From NCBI GenBank assembly GCA_017848795.1, contig JAFIHG010000043.1, forward strand, positions 1-64,000: a stretch of 64,000 bases of DNA, in the 5' to 3' direction. Position 1 is the first letter of the stretch. Each line of letters begins with the position of its first letter. The notes under the pieces are model-generated. The model was not told where the DNA came from. It did not search any database and saw only the letters and a list, made by a program, of their open reading frames with translations. Both the position numbers and the translations under genes were made by a program. Source of the stretch: Candidatus Nanopelagicales bacterium (GTDB lineage Bacteria; Actinomycetota; Actinomycetes; S36-B12; CAIYMF01). Shown here piece after piece: positions 17,279 through 25,825 of the stretch.

Positions 17279-17299
17279 ACTATATAGCCCGCCTATGCA
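17279..17299 (-). promoter_or_regulatory. Overlapping -10 box and MarR-type operator
   Basis: On the minus strand TATAGT (17279-17284) stands seven bases before the regulator's GTG. ATAG-N5-CTAT (17284-17296) forms the symmetric core of an AT-rich site within very GC-rich flanks. Binding here would block RNA polymerase at the MarR-MFS promoter. Confidence 0.55.
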
Positions 17300-17315
17300 A
17301 CTGCCCCACCCCTTA

Positions 17316-17380
17316 CCCGTGTCCCTGCTCGAAACGTCGTCAACTCGCGGAGTTGACGACGTTTCGAGCAGGGACACGGG
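17316..17380. repeat. 65-nt perfect palindrome with 31-bp stem, containing the dipeptidase stop codon
   Basis: Arms 17316-17346 and 17350-17380 pair perfectly around the loop GCG. The dipeptidase gene on the minus strand runs into the palindrome and takes its last dozen residues and its TGA (17340-17342) from it. No T-tract follows on either strand. The sequence is unlike family A (9766 and 48165), but the arrangement at a gene 3' end is the same. Confidence 0.95.
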
Positions 17381-18449
17381 CATCTTCGGCGGCGCGGAGT
17401 ACGCGCAGGGTGTTGCGCCAGCCGAGCTTGTCGAGGTCGGCCGGGCTCCAGCCGTTGTCGGTGAGCGCCTCCCAGAGCCGCGGGTAGCAGGACACGTCGT
17501 GCAGCCCCACCGGAAGCCCGTCCGTGCCGTCGAAGTCGCCCCCGATGCCGACGTGGTCGATCCCGGCGACCTCCCGGACGTGTTCGAGGTGGGCGACGAC
17601 GTCGGCGACGGTGGCCTCCGGCGGCGGGTCGGTACGGGCCACCTCGCGGCGCAGTGCCGTCATCGCCGCCCAGTCCCGCGGGTCGATCCCGCGTTCGCCG
17701 GCGAGCCCGTCGACGCCCAGCGCCCACTCGCGCCGCGACCGGGACACGAACTCGGCGACGAACGTCACCATGCACACGCCGCCACGCGCCGCGAGCGTCT
17801 CGAGCACGTCGTCGGGGACGTTGCGCGGGGTGTCGCACAGCGCGTACGCCGACGAGTGGCTGAACACCACGGGCGCGGTGCTGACCCGTAGCGCGTGGCG
17901 CATCACGTCGGCAGACACGTGCGAGAGGTCGACCAGCATGCCGAGCCGGTTCAGCTCGGCCACGACCTGCTCTCCGAACGGGCTCAGCCCGTGCAGCACC
18001 GCGACGTCCGTCGCCGAGTCCGCCCAGCTGGTGTTCTCGTTGTGGGTGAGGGTCAGGTAGCGCACGCCGAGGGCGTACGTCAGGCGCAGCACGGCCAGCG
18101 ACTCGCCGATGCTGTGCCCGCCCTCCATGCCGAGGAGCGAGGCGATCCGGCCCCGGGCGCGGACCGTCTCGACCTCGTCCGCAGTCGCCGCGAGCGCGAG
18201 CCGCTGCGGGTAGCGCGCGACGAGCCGGTGCACGAAGTCGATCTGCTCGAGCGTCGCACGTACCGCGTCGCCGCCGCGCAGCGCGCACGGCACGAACACC
18301 GACCAGAACTGCCCGGTGACACCGCCCGCCGCCAGGCGCGGCAGGTCGGTCTGCAGCCGCGGTTCGCCGCCGGCGAGGTCGACCGCGTCGAGGTCGTACC
18401 CGGCCAGCTCGCGCATCGCCCATGCCAGGTCGTTGTGCCCGTCGATCAC
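17340..18449 (-). CDS. Membrane dipeptidase (peptidase M19, renal dipeptidase family)
   Basis: A 369-residue zinc enzyme. DGHNDLAW at the N-terminus supplies the HxD ligands, LGMEGGHSIG the bridging glutamate, LVDLSHVS and FSHSSA the two central histidines, and GIGGDFDG the late aspartate. All are family landmarks, so activity on dipeptides, including D-amino acid ones, is likely; the natural substrate is unknown. There is no signal peptide. GTG 18449 lies six bases after a TACCGT box. The final residues after about 357 derive from the palindrome and are probably not part of the ancestral fold. Confidence 0.92.
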   Translation of the reverse strand: MIDGHNDLAWAMRELAGYDLDAVDLAGGEPRLQTDLPRLAAGGVTGQFWSVFVPCALRGGDAVRATLEQIDFVHRLVARYPQRLALAATADEVETVRARGRIASLLGMEGGHSIGESLAVLRLTYALGVRYLTLTHNENTSWADSATDVAVLHGLSPFGEQVVAELNRLGMLVDLSHVSADVMRHALRVSTAPVVFSHSSAYALCDTPRNVPDDVLETLAARGGVCMVTFVAEFVSRSRREWALGVDGLAGERGIDPRDWAAMTALRREVARTDPPPEATVADVVAHLEHVREVAGIDHVGIGGDFDGTDGLPVGLHDVSCYPRLWEALTDNGWSPADLDKLGWRNTLRVLRAAEDARVPARNVVNSAS

Positions 18450-18455
18450 CGCGCC

Positions 18456-18461
18456 ACGGTA
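18456..18461 (-). promoter_or_regulatory. -10 box of a leaderless promoter for the dipeptidase gene
   Basis: TACCGT on the minus strand is followed by six bases and the GTG start at 18449. No Shine-Dalgarno sequence is visible. Confidence 0.55.
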
Positions 18462-18514
18462 ACGCCACGCACCGCGGCGCAGGGGTGAGTCGTACGCTCC
18501 CGGCGGGAGGTCCG

Positions 18515-19012
18515 ATGGGGTACGACCCGGTGCAGTGGCACGACTTCGGCGTCGCGCTGGCCGGGGTGGGTGCGGCGCTGACCGGCCTGCTGTTCGTCGC
18601 CGTGTCGATCAACATCACCCGGATCCTCGCGGCGCCGTCGTTGCCCGTACGGGCCGGCGAGACGCTCACCATCCTCGTCTCGCAGGTGGTCGTGGCGCTG
18701 CTGCTGCTCGTCCCCGGCCAGTCGCACGTCGCGCTCGGCGTCGAGCTGGTGCTGTTCGGGCTCGTCCTCGCGACGGTGTTCCTCGTGACGCGCCTGCATG
18801 CCTACCGGGACCGTGAACCGACCGACCCCGCGATGTGGACCTACAGCCCGATGCTGATCATCACCGTGAGCACCGGACCGCTGCTGATCGGTGGCATCAC
18901 GTTGATCGCCGGTACGGGGGGCGGGCTGTACTGGGTGGTGGCCGGGGCCCTGCTCGGTGTCGTCGGAGCGAGCTCGAACGCCTGGATCTTCCTGGTCGAG
19001 ATCCTGCGCTGA
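18515..19012 (+). CDS. Small integral membrane protein, unknown function
   Basis: A 165-residue protein with GGGAGG just before ATG 18515. Four hydrophobic segments are visible, at about 10-35, 45-65, 70-88 and 107-160 (the last holding two helices), with short polar links. The start YDPVQWHDFGVALAGVGAALTGLLFVAVS and the loop RDREPTDPAMW recur in uncharacterised actinobacterial membrane proteins as far as I recall. No transporter or enzyme motif is visible. It is co-directional with the zinc-finger gene 36 bp downstream. Confidence 0.7.
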   Translation: MGYDPVQWHDFGVALAGVGAALTGLLFVAVSINITRILAAPSLPVRAGETLTILVSQVVVALLLLVPGQSHVALGVELVLFGLVLATVFLVTRLHAYRDREPTDPAMWTYSPMLIITVSTGPLLIGGITLIAGTGGGLYWVVAGALLGVVGASSNAWIFLVEILR

Positions 19013-19048
19013 GCGCCGCGGTCGAGCGCGATGGGGGAGCATGGGCCC

Positions 19049-19396
19049 ATGGACGCTTCGGGCGACGTCGACCTGGCAGCGGTGGCCGAGCTGCTGGCCG
19101 CCAAGGAGACCGAGCTCTCCACCGAGCTCGGCCTGCTGACCGCGCCACCCGACGCGAACGAGACGATCTCGTTCGGCAAGCGGGTGGGCGACGGGACGGC
19201 GATGGCCGTCGAGCGCTTCGCGAACGTCAGCGTCCACGACCGGTTGCGCAGCGTGCTGACCGACGTGCGCCGGGCACAGGCCAAGCTGCAGGAGCACAGC
19301 TACGGCCGCTGCGACAGCTGCGGGCAGCCGATCGGCGAGGCTCGCCTCGAGGCGCGGCCGTGGGCGGTGCGGTGCGTACGGTGCGCCGGAGCGTGA
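19049..19396 (+). CDS. DksA/TraR-type C4 zinc-finger protein
   Basis: A 115-residue protein (ATG 19049; ATG 19031 in frame is an alternative). The N-terminal two thirds are helical and acidic, fitting the DksA coiled coil, although the DxxDxA tip is not clear. The C-terminus has CDSCGQPIGEARLEARPWAVRCVRC, quoted here as CDSC plus CVRC with 17 residues between them, the zinc knuckle of the family. Such proteins bind RNA polymerase's secondary channel in proteobacteria; in actinobacteria RbpA/CarD act elsewhere, so the role is uncertain. Its stop is one base from the stop of the convergent ppa gene. Confidence 0.85.
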   Translation: MDASGDVDLAAVAELLAAKETELSTELGLLTAPPDANETISFGKRVGDGTAMAVERFANVSVHDRLRSVLTDVRRAQAKLQEHSYGRCDSCGQPIGEARLEARPWAVRCVRCAGA

Positions 19397-19397
19397 G

Positions 19398-19898
19398 TCA
19401 GGCGTCCGGTTCGGCGTGGGCTGCGGCGGCCCGGGCGAGCGAGGCCCGGATCTCCGCCTCCGCCTCGGTACGCCCGACCCAGGTGGCTCCCTCGACGCTC
19501 TTGCCCGGCTCGAGGTCCTTGTAGACCTCGAAGAAGTGCTGGATCTCCAGGCGTTCGAACTCGGGCAGGTGGTGGATGTCGCGCAGGTGCTCCTGGCGCG
19601 GGTCGCTGTAGGGGACCGCGATCACCTTGTCGTCGCCCCCCGCCTCGTCGGTCATCCGGAACATCCCGATCGCCCGGCAGCGGATCACGCACCCCGGGAA
19701 CGTCGGTTCCGCGAGCAGGACCATGACGTCGAGCGGGTCACCGTCCAGGCCGAGCGTGTCCTCGATGAACCCGTAGTCGTGCGGGTAGCGGGTCGCGGTG
19801 AAGAGCATGCGGTCCAGGCGGATCCGACCGGTCGCGTGGTCGACCTCGTACTTGTTGCGCTGCCCTCCCGGGATCTCGATGGTGACGTCGAAGTCCAC
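19398..19898 (-). CDS. ppa: Inorganic pyrophosphatase (family I)
   Basis: A 166-residue cytosolic enzyme hydrolysing pyrophosphate to two phosphates with Mg2+. The family signature [10 protein letters not shown] carries the catalytic aspartates. [18 protein letters not shown] is the N-terminal strand, [11 protein letters not shown] and [19 protein letters not shown] follow in canonical order. The length fits prokaryotic hexameric enzymes. ppa divergent from dacB is the usual actinobacterial arrangement. The C-terminal Ala-rich tail is short. Confidence 0.97.
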   Translation of the reverse strand: MDFDVTIEIPGGQRNKYEVDHATGRIRLDRMLFTATRYPHDYGFIEDTLGLDGDPLDVMVLLAEPTFPGCVIRCRAIGMFRMTDEAGGDDKVIAVPYSDPRQEHLRDIHHLPEFERLEIQHFFEVYKDLEPGKSVEGATWVGRTEAEAEIRASLARAAAAHAEPDA

Positions 19899-20020
19899 GT
19901 ACCGGTCCCTCCTCGGGGCGCCGCCTGACGCGCGGGTCGTGCCAGGCCTGCAACTGCCGGTCGCCTATTGTTCCGTACCCGGCCCGCGGGGCGGGGCACC
20001 GGGCAGGAGGAGGCAGCGTC

Positions 20021-21388
20021 GTGCGTTCCCGGCGCGTACGCGCTGCGACAACCGCAGTCGCGGCCTGCCTCGCGCTGCTCGCTGCCGCGGGCGCCCCTGC
20101 CGGCGCGGCCGCCCCCGACGCCGTACCGCCCGCGCCCACGCAGGTGCTCGCCGCCACGGCGCTGCCCGGCGGCGCCGCGCCGAGCGCGCTCTCCGCCCGG
20201 CTCGCGGACCGGTTGCCAGCGCTGCTGCGGTCACCGGCGCTCGGCCGCGCCACGATGTCGGTCGTCGACGTGGCCAGCGGCGAGGAGGTCTACGAGACGT
20301 TCGCCGGCCGCGCACAGGCACCGGCGAGCACGCTGAAGCTGCTCACCGCACTGGCGGTGCTGCGCGCGCTCGGCCCCGAGACGCGCTTGCACACCCGGGT
20401 CGTGCAGGGCCGCAAGGCGCGCACCGTGGTGCTCGTCGGGGCCGGTGACGCGACGCTGACCCGCACCCCGACCGACACGACGGCCGACGGCCAGCCGTAC
20501 GCGCCCGCCAGCCTCACCGAGCTCGCCGAACGCACCGCGCGTGTGCTGCGCGAGGCGGGGCGCAGCAGCGTACGGCTGCGTTTCGACGACACGCTGTTCT
20601 CGCACGAGCGCACCGCTCCGGGTTGGCCCGCCTCGTACGTCGCGAGCGGAGTCGTCTCCCCCGTCTCGGCGCTCTCCGCGGACTCCGGCCGTGCGGCGGC
20701 CGGGTCGCTCGCGCGCAGCACCGACCCGGCCGCGGCTGCTGCGTCGTACTTCGCGCAGCGGCTGCGGGAGGCCGGAGTGACGGTACGCGGCGCGCCGGCC
20801 CGGGCCGCTGCGCAGCCGCAGGCCCACGAGCTGGCCGCGGTGCAGTCGCCCACGATCGCCACGCTCGTGGAATGGATGCTCACGGTCTCGGACAACGACC
20901 TGGCCGAGGCGCTCGCCCACCTGGCGGGGGCGCACGAAGGCGCGGGCAGCTTCGCCGGGGGTGCGCAGGCGATGCGTGCGACGCTCGCGGCGCTCGGCGT
21001 GGAGGCGCCGCTGGTCGACGGTGCGCGGATCGCCGACGGCAGCGGGCTGTCGTTGCAGGACGCACTGCCGGCCGGTCTGCTGTCCCGGGCGCTGGCCGCT
21101 GCCGCGCGGCCCTCGCCGCAGACGGCCGCGTACTGGCCGGTGTTCTCCGGGAACCCGGTCGCGGGCCTGACCGGCACCCTCGCCGCGCGGTTCACCGGTC
21201 GGGCGGACGCCGGTCGCGGCGTCGTGCGCGCGAAGACCGGCACGCTCACCGGGGTCAACGCGCTGGCGGGCACCGTGCGCGACGACCAGGGACGGCTGCT
21301 CGCCTTCGCGGTGCTCGCGGACCGGGTGGTCGCCAAGTACCCTGCCGAGGCCCAGCTCGACCGGGTCGCGGCGGCGCTGCGCCGCTGA
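20021..21388 (+). CDS. dacB: D-alanyl-D-alanine carboxypeptidase/endopeptidase (PBP4 type, peptidase S13)
   Basis: A 455-residue exported penicillin-binding protein. GTG 20021 follows GGAGGAGG, and a signal peptide occupies residues 1-30. The three active-site motifs are present: PASTLK (S103 nucleophile with K), VSDNDLAE (SxN) and AKTGTLTG (KTG). It trims or cleaves D-Ala-containing peptidoglycan stem peptides outside the membrane. A candidate -10 box TATTGT lies near 19970. The long insertion between the first two motifs is typical of class C PBPs. The 3' side holds three copies of the GGTCGAG repeat. Confidence 0.95.
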   Translation: MRSRRVRAATTAVAACLALLAAAGAPAGAAAPDAVPPAPTQVLAATALPGGAAPSALSARLADRLPALLRSPALGRATMSVVDVASGEEVYETFAGRAQAPASTLKLLTALAVLRALGPETRLHTRVVQGRKARTVVLVGAGDATLTRTPTDTTADGQPYAPASLTELAERTARVLREAGRSSVRLRFDDTLFSHERTAPGWPASYVASGVVSPVSALSADSGRAAAGSLARSTDPAAAAASYFAQRLREAGVTVRGAPARAAAQPQAHELAAVQSPTIATLVEWMLTVSDNDLAEALAHLAGAHEGAGSFAGGAQAMRATLAALGVEAPLVDGARIADGSGLSLQDALPAGLLSRALAAAARPSPQTAAYWPVFSGNPVAGLTGTLAARFTGRADAGRGVVRAKTGTLTGVNALAGTVRDDQGRLLAFAVLADRVVAKYPAEAQLDRVAAALRR

Positions 21389-21413
21389 ACGCGCCCTTCG
21401 GGGACCATCCGTC

Positions 21414-21495
21414 GGTCGAGCCAAGTCGACACCGTGATCACCGACGTGGTCTCGACTGCGCTCGACCACCGACTACTCGACTGCGCTCGACCACC
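21414..21495. repeat. Extragenic GGTCGAG/CTCGACC palindromic repeats, copies 2 and 3
   Basis: Arms 21414-21433 and 21448-21467 form an imperfect inverted repeat, and a further half unit (CTCGACTGCGCTCGACCACC) follows at 21476-21495. The unit CTCGACTGCGCTCGACC also occurs in the repeat at 1101-1154. It sits between dacB and a convergent ATP-grasp gene. Confidence 0.8.
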
Positions 21496-21575
21496 GAGCG
21501 CTCGCCTGGTCTTTCACGCGGCGACAGGCGCCACCAGGCCCAGCGTGGCTCGCCTGAACGAGGCGCGGGGGGAGC

Positions 21576-22832
21576 TCACCCGAGGCGCCGCGCCTCGTCG
21601 GCGCGCCACAGGGCGAGCAGGCCGCGGAAGTGCGCCACGAACCGCTCGTGCTCGTGCGCCGGGTAGGTGCTCCGTACGGTGTCGAGGAGCAACCGGTCGA
21701 AGTCCGCCCCGGAGAACCACTCGAGGGCCACCGCGTCGAAGTGGCGCAGCCGGGAGTCGCACCAGTCGAAGTAGCGCTCCGCCTCGAAGCGTTCGTCGGC
21801 GAGCCGGCGGTACGCCTCGAGTTTCTCGTCGTACCCGAGGTCGTCCCGGTCGGCGATGTCGAAGAACCCCTGGACCGTAAGGTCGATCCGACTGCGCCGG
21901 CCCGTCACCAGGCAGTACGCCGTCCACTTCACGAGCGACTTGATCGCCCACGGGAAGTAGTAGTGCAGCGAGGTCACGGCGACGTCGGGGCAGGCGTTCG
22001 CGTAGTCGATCGGCATGACCTCGTCCGGCCGTTCGCCGTCGCCGAAGGCGACGAGCATCTCGCAGGAGTTGAACTCCCAGCCGAAGAACGCGTTCACCAG
22101 GCGGTTGATCGTCACGCACTCCTCGCCGGACTGCGGACTCAGGAAGGAATGGTCGACGGCGTAGCGCTCGTGCATCGGGAGTTCGGGGCGGAAGCGCATC
22201 ACCATCGTCTCCGGACCGATCGACAGCGACCGGGCGAACACGTCGTACGGCTTGGACTGCTGCAGGTGCATCAGCATCTCGCCCGAGTCGTCGTACGCCC
22301 GCATGAGCATGTCCGGGTCGTCGACCCGCGAGACACCCCGCCAGCCGCCCCCGTCGAACGGCTTCATGTAGAGCGGGTACCCGAGGTCCGCGGCGATCTT
22401 GCGCAGGTCGAACGGGCGGTTGTACTTCGCGGCGGTGTAGGCCCAGCGGGCGTTGTCGACGGGGTTCTTGTACGGGACGAGCACGGTCTCGGGGATCTTG
22501 AGCCCGAGCCGGATCATGGCGCAGTAGGCCGAGTGCTTCTCCATGGACTGGAACGTGAACGGGTTGTTCAGCAGGTAGACCCCGTCCATCAGGGAGACCT
22601 TCTTGAGCCACTCCCGCGGCACGTAGTACCAGTAGGCCAGCCGGTCGATCACCAGCGAGTGGCGCGGGCGGTCGCGCAGGGAGAAGGGCTCGATGGTGAC
22701 CCGCTCGGTCGCGATCCGGTGCTCGGTGCCGTGCGTGTCGGTGACGGGGCCGAGGCTGCGCACCAACGACTCGAACGCCGTCGGCCAGTCGTCCTCGGTG
22801 CCGAGCAGCAGGCCCACGAGGTGGGACTCCAT
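21576..22832 (-). CDS. ATP-grasp family protein
   Basis: A 418-residue protein preceded by GAGGAGG. The fold is recognisable from PETVLVPYKNP, then YPLYMKPFDGGGWRGVSRV, where the ATP-binding lysine and glycine loop of ATP-grasp ligases lie. SCEMLVAFGDGERPDEVMPIDYANACPD, here only pointed to at residues about 262-290, gives acidic residues followed by an Asn that normally hold Mg-ATP. These enzymes join a carboxylate to an amine or thiol; partners cannot be deduced. It is the last gene of a minus-strand group with a broken esterase 10 bp upstream. Confidence 0.82.
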   Translation of the reverse strand: MESHLVGLLLGTEDDWPTAFESLVRSLGPVTDTHGTEHRIATERVTIEPFSLRDRPRHSLVIDRLAYWYYVPREWLKKVSLMDGVYLLNNPFTFQSMEKHSAYCAMIRLGLKIPETVLVPYKNPVDNARWAYTAAKYNRPFDLRKIAADLGYPLYMKPFDGGGWRGVSRVDDPDMLMRAYDDSGEMLMHLQQSKPYDVFARSLSIGPETMVMRFRPELPMHERYAVDHSFLSPQSGEECVTINRLVNAFFGWEFNSCEMLVAFGDGERPDEVMPIDYANACPDVAVTSLHYYFPWAIKSLVKWTAYCLVTGRRSRIDLTVQGFFDIADRDDLGYDEKLEAYRRLADERFEAERYFDWCDSRLRHFDAVALEWFSGADFDRLLLDTVRSTYPAHEHERFVAHFRGLLALWRADEARRLG

Positions 22833-22841
22833 CGCGCCTCC

Positions 22842-23605
22842 TCAGTCGAGCGAACCCAGGTGCAGGGCCGACATCCGGGCCCACGACGGCCAGTCGTGGG
22901 GAGTGTCCGGCCCCCAGACGTCGAGGGCGTACGGAATGCCCTTGGCGGCCAACAGGTCTGCGAGCGCGCACGTCGAGGGCAGCGCCTGGGTCGGGTGCAC
23001 CTCCCAGGCACCCGTCCCGACGCAGAGCCGGACGAACACGCTGCGGCGCAACCAGTCCAGGTGGTCACCGTGCATGTGCGCGAGGTACGAGAACGGGCTG
23101 TTGAAGTACAGCGCGTCGCCCGCTCGCCCCAGCCGTTCCACGACGCCGGGTCGTAGCTGCCGGACATGCCGAGCGCGTACGGGAACAGGTCGGCGCGACG
23201 CAACGCGGTGTTCACGGCGTGGTACGCGCCCAGGCTCACCCCCGCGACGGCGATGGGGAGCGGCCCGCCGCAGTCGCCGCGGATGGCGGCGCTGACCTGC
23301 TCGGTGATCCACGCGTGGTAGCCCTCGTGGCGTCGTGCGCGCTCCTCCAGCGGGAGCGAGCGGTCCGACCAGCTGTGGCCGTCGTGCGCGTCGACCGCGT
23401 ACACCTTCAGGCGGCCCGCCTCGATCGGCCCGGACAGCGCGTGGATGACACCGTTCGCCTCGAGGTCGTACGCCGTGCCCTGCTCCGCGGGGAAGAACAG
23501 CACCGGGCGCCCCCAATGGCCGTACGCCACGACGGTGCCGGTCCCGCCGACACTCGGCGCAGCAACCTGCCAGACCTCCCGCCGCATGACCCCGAGTGTG
23601 CCCAT
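22842..23605 (-). pseudogene. Esterase (alpha/beta-hydrolase, COG4947-like) with apparent -1 frameshift
   Basis: The N-terminal part reads in one frame from ATG 23605: MRREVWQVAAPSVGG, then VAGVSLGAYHAVN with the nucleophile serine, up to SYDPASWNGWGER. The family sequence then continues in another frame: GDALYFNSPFSYLAHMHGDH, later WEVHPTQALPS and DTPHDWPSW with the catalytic histidine, ending at 22842. One extra C in the run 23119-23121 (plus strand) would restore a single 255-residue protein. Either the gene is inactivated or the base was lost in sequencing; both halves are otherwise well kept, which favours a recent event or an error. The ATP-grasp gene follows 10 bp later. Confidence 0.85.
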
Positions 23606-23663
23606 CCGGCAGGGCGCGCGGGCCAGGATCGCGGCACTCGTCCGGCGGGAGGGCCCGTCCGGG

Positions 23664-24749
23664 TCAGTCGCGTCGGTCGGTCGAGGACCAGCTGGCCAGC
23701 AGCAGGTCTTCGAGCGCCGGGTGCAGCAGGTCGCGCCAGGCCGTGTAGTTGTGTCCGTCGCGGCCCTCGGTCATCGTGACCGGCACACCCCGCTCGCGCA
23801 GCAGCCGGGCGAGCGCACGGTTGTTGTCCAGGTTGTCCTCGCCGGTGCCGGCGGTGAGGGCGACGCGCGTGCCGGTGAGCGACACGGGGTCCTCGCGCAG
23901 CGAACGCACGAACGCCACGACCTGCCGGTACCGCTCGAACCCCGACTCGTGCGCGTCGTACTCGGGCAGGAAGAACGACCCGGACTGCAGGAACAGACCC
24001 CCGAACGTCCCCGGGTGGCTGGCCTGCACGTGGGTCAGGGCGAGCGCGCCGAGGCTGGCGCCGACCCCGACCAGCGGCCCGCGGACCGCGACGTGCCGGC
24101 GCACCGCCGGCAGCAGCCGGCGGGTGAACAGGCCGGCGTACGAGCGGCTGGCGGCGTACTGCGTGTTGCGCTCGTGGGGCTGCAGCAGCAGCACCCGCGC
24201 CCGCAGCGGCGGGGTACGACCGGCGACCCATCCCAGGTAGTCGAGCAGGCCGGCGAGCCGTGCGTACTCGGGCCCGTCGTGCGCGACGACCAGCGGCAGC
24301 GGCTCGTCGGGGGACGTCCCCGCCGGGGAGTGCAGCGCGCCGGTGATCGGCAACCGGCCGGCGACCTCGACCTCGAGCCGGTCCCACGCCGCCGCGGCGG
24401 TGCCCGCCCACTCCGGGACGCGGTAGTCCGGCCAGATCAGCACGGAGTGGTCGCCGAAGACGCCCGCCACGCGCCCGGGTGCTGCGGGGTCGAGCGTGAG
24501 CTGTTCTGCGCCGTGCTCGTCCCGCATGACCAGCAGGTACTCCAGGCGGTCCACCGGCGGGGGCGGGATCCGCGCGAGCCAGCCGCCGTCGACGGGGACG
24601 AACCGCGGGTCGGCGCCGAACTCGCGCAGGTGGAACCAGACGCGCACCGGCGTACCGTCGGTGCCGTCGGGAACGAAGAACCGGACGTCGCCGGTCTCGG
24701 GGTCGATGTGCGGTCCGGGCGGGGTCTCGCGTACGCCCGGCCCGGCCAC
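23664..24749 (-). CDS. Esterase of the enterochelin-esterase (Fes/esterase D) family
   Basis: A 361-residue alpha/beta hydrolase with an N-terminal beta-sandwich. Residues about 20-100 (VRFFVPDGTDG, VWFHLREFGADPRFVP) match the Fes N-terminal immunoglobulin-like domain. The catalytic part has PLVVAHDGPEYARL, GVGASLGALALTHV with the nucleophile Ser, and EGRDGHNYTAWRDLL with the terminal His. Such enzymes cleave siderophore esters or other acyl esters; no siderophore genes are nearby, so the substrate is open. The GTG start lies eight bases after TAGGGT, suggesting a leaderless transcript. Confidence 0.86.
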   Translation of the reverse strand: MAGPGVRETPPGPHIDPETGDVRFFVPDGTDGTPVRVWFHLREFGADPRFVPVDGGWLARIPPPPVDRLEYLLVMRDEHGAEQLTLDPAAPGRVAGVFGDHSVLIWPDYRVPEWAGTAAAAWDRLEVEVAGRLPITGALHSPAGTSPDEPLPLVVAHDGPEYARLAGLLDYLGWVAGRTPPLRARVLLLQPHERNTQYAASRSYAGLFTRRLLPAVRRHVAVRGPLVGVGASLGALALTHVQASHPGTFGGLFLQSGSFFLPEYDAHESGFERYRQVVAFVRSLREDPVSLTGTRVALTAGTGEDNLDNNRALARLLRERGVPVTMTEGRDGHNYTAWRDLLHPALEDLLLASWSSTDRRD

Positions 24750-24757
24750 GAGCGGTC

Positions 24758-24778
24758 ACCCTAACGGGACCGTAGGGT
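24758..24778. promoter_or_regulatory. Divergent leaderless promoters for the esterase and the metalloprotease-tilS operon
   Basis: TAGGGT occurs on both strands: minus at 24758-24763, eight bases before GTG 24749, and plus at 24773-24778, six bases before ATG 24785. The two start sites would be 36 bp apart, so -35 regions overlap and the promoters may interfere. Confidence 0.6.
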
Positions 24779-24784
24779 CGGGTC

Positions 24785-25825
24785 ATGCCCACCGACGTCA
24801 TCGACTGGGAGCTCGCCGTCTCGGTCGGACGCCGGTTCGCCCCGGGCGGCCCGGATCTCGAGCCGGCGGCGGCGCGGGAGGTTGTCGAGCAGCTGCGCGA
24901 GCTCGCCCGCTTCGCGGTCGGTCCGGTCCGCGAGCAGACCGGGCTGGTCGCCGACGACAGCGGCGCCGTGACCGAGGTGGTCGACCGCCCGACCTGGATC
25001 GCCAGCAACGTCGCCGGGTTCAAGGTGGTCCTGGCGCCCATGCTCGACCGGCTGCGCGAACGCGGACCCAGTGCCGTCACCGCGGTCGGCTCGCGGGTCA
25101 CCGCCGTGCAGCTCGGTGGGGTCCTCGCCTACCTGTCGTCCAAGGTGCTCGGTCAGTTCGAGGCGTTCACGACGAGCGCCGAGCGGCCCGGTCGGCTGCT
25201 GCTTGTCGCACCCAACATCGTCTCCGCCGAGCGCGCGCTCGCCGTGACCGCACACGACTTCCGGCTCTGGGTCTGCCTGCATGAAGAGACCCACCGGGTG
25301 CAGTTCGGCGCGGTGCCCTGGCTCGGACCGCACCTCGTGGAGCAGATCCACGCGTACCTGCAGGTGTCCGACATCGACACCGGAGAGCTGCTGCGCCGCC
25401 TCGGGTCCGGCGTGGGGGCGGTGGTCTCGGCGGCGCGGGGCAGCGAGGGCTCGCTGCTCGACGCGGTGCAGACGCCGGCGCAGCGCGCGGTGTTCGACCG
25501 GCTGACCGCCGTGATGAGTCTGCTCGAGGGCCACGCCGACTACGTGATGGACGAGGTCGGCCCGCAGGTCGTACCGACGGTCGCGACCATCCGGGAGCGG
25601 TTCGACCGCCGCCGGCACTCCCCGGGCCCGATCGACGGGCTGGTACGGCGGCTGCTCGGCCTGGACGCCAAGCTCGCGCAGTACGCCGACGGCGCGCGGT
25701 TCGTACGCGGCGTCGTCGAGCGGGCGGGACGCGACGGGCTCAACACCGTCTGGCGCAGCCCGCAGGACCTGCCGACCCGCGACGAGATCGCCGATCCCGC
25801 GGCGTGGTGCGCGCGCGTGCTGTGA
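24785..25825 (+). CDS. Zinc-dependent metalloprotease family protein (DUF2342, F420-biosynthesis-associated family)
   Basis: A 346-residue soluble protein of the DUF2342 family seen next to tilS in most actinobacteria. [19 protein letters not shown] holds an HExxH zinc motif, and [14 protein letters not shown] supplies the distal glutamate/histidine element, so the fold is that of a zincin. No substrate is established; the F420 name in family models reflects co-occurrence only. The gene ends in a GTGA overlap with tilS, implying co-translation. Confidence 0.9.
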   Translation: MPTDVIDWELAVSVGRRFAPGGPDLEPAAAREVVEQLRELARFAVGPVREQTGLVADDSGAVTEVVDRPTWIASNVAGFKVVLAPMLDRLRERGPSAVTAVGSRVTAVQLGGVLAYLSSKVLGQFEAFTTSAERPGRLLLVAPNIVSAERALAVTAHDFRLWVCLHEETHRVQFGAVPWLGPHLVEQIHAYLQVSDIDTGELLRRLGSGVGAVVSAARGSEGSLLDAVQTPAQRAVFDRLTAVMSLLEGHADYVMDEVGPQVVPTVATIRERFDRRRHSPGPIDGLVRRLLGLDAKLAQYADGARFVRGVVERAGRDGLNTVWRSPQDLPTRDEIADPAAWCARVL

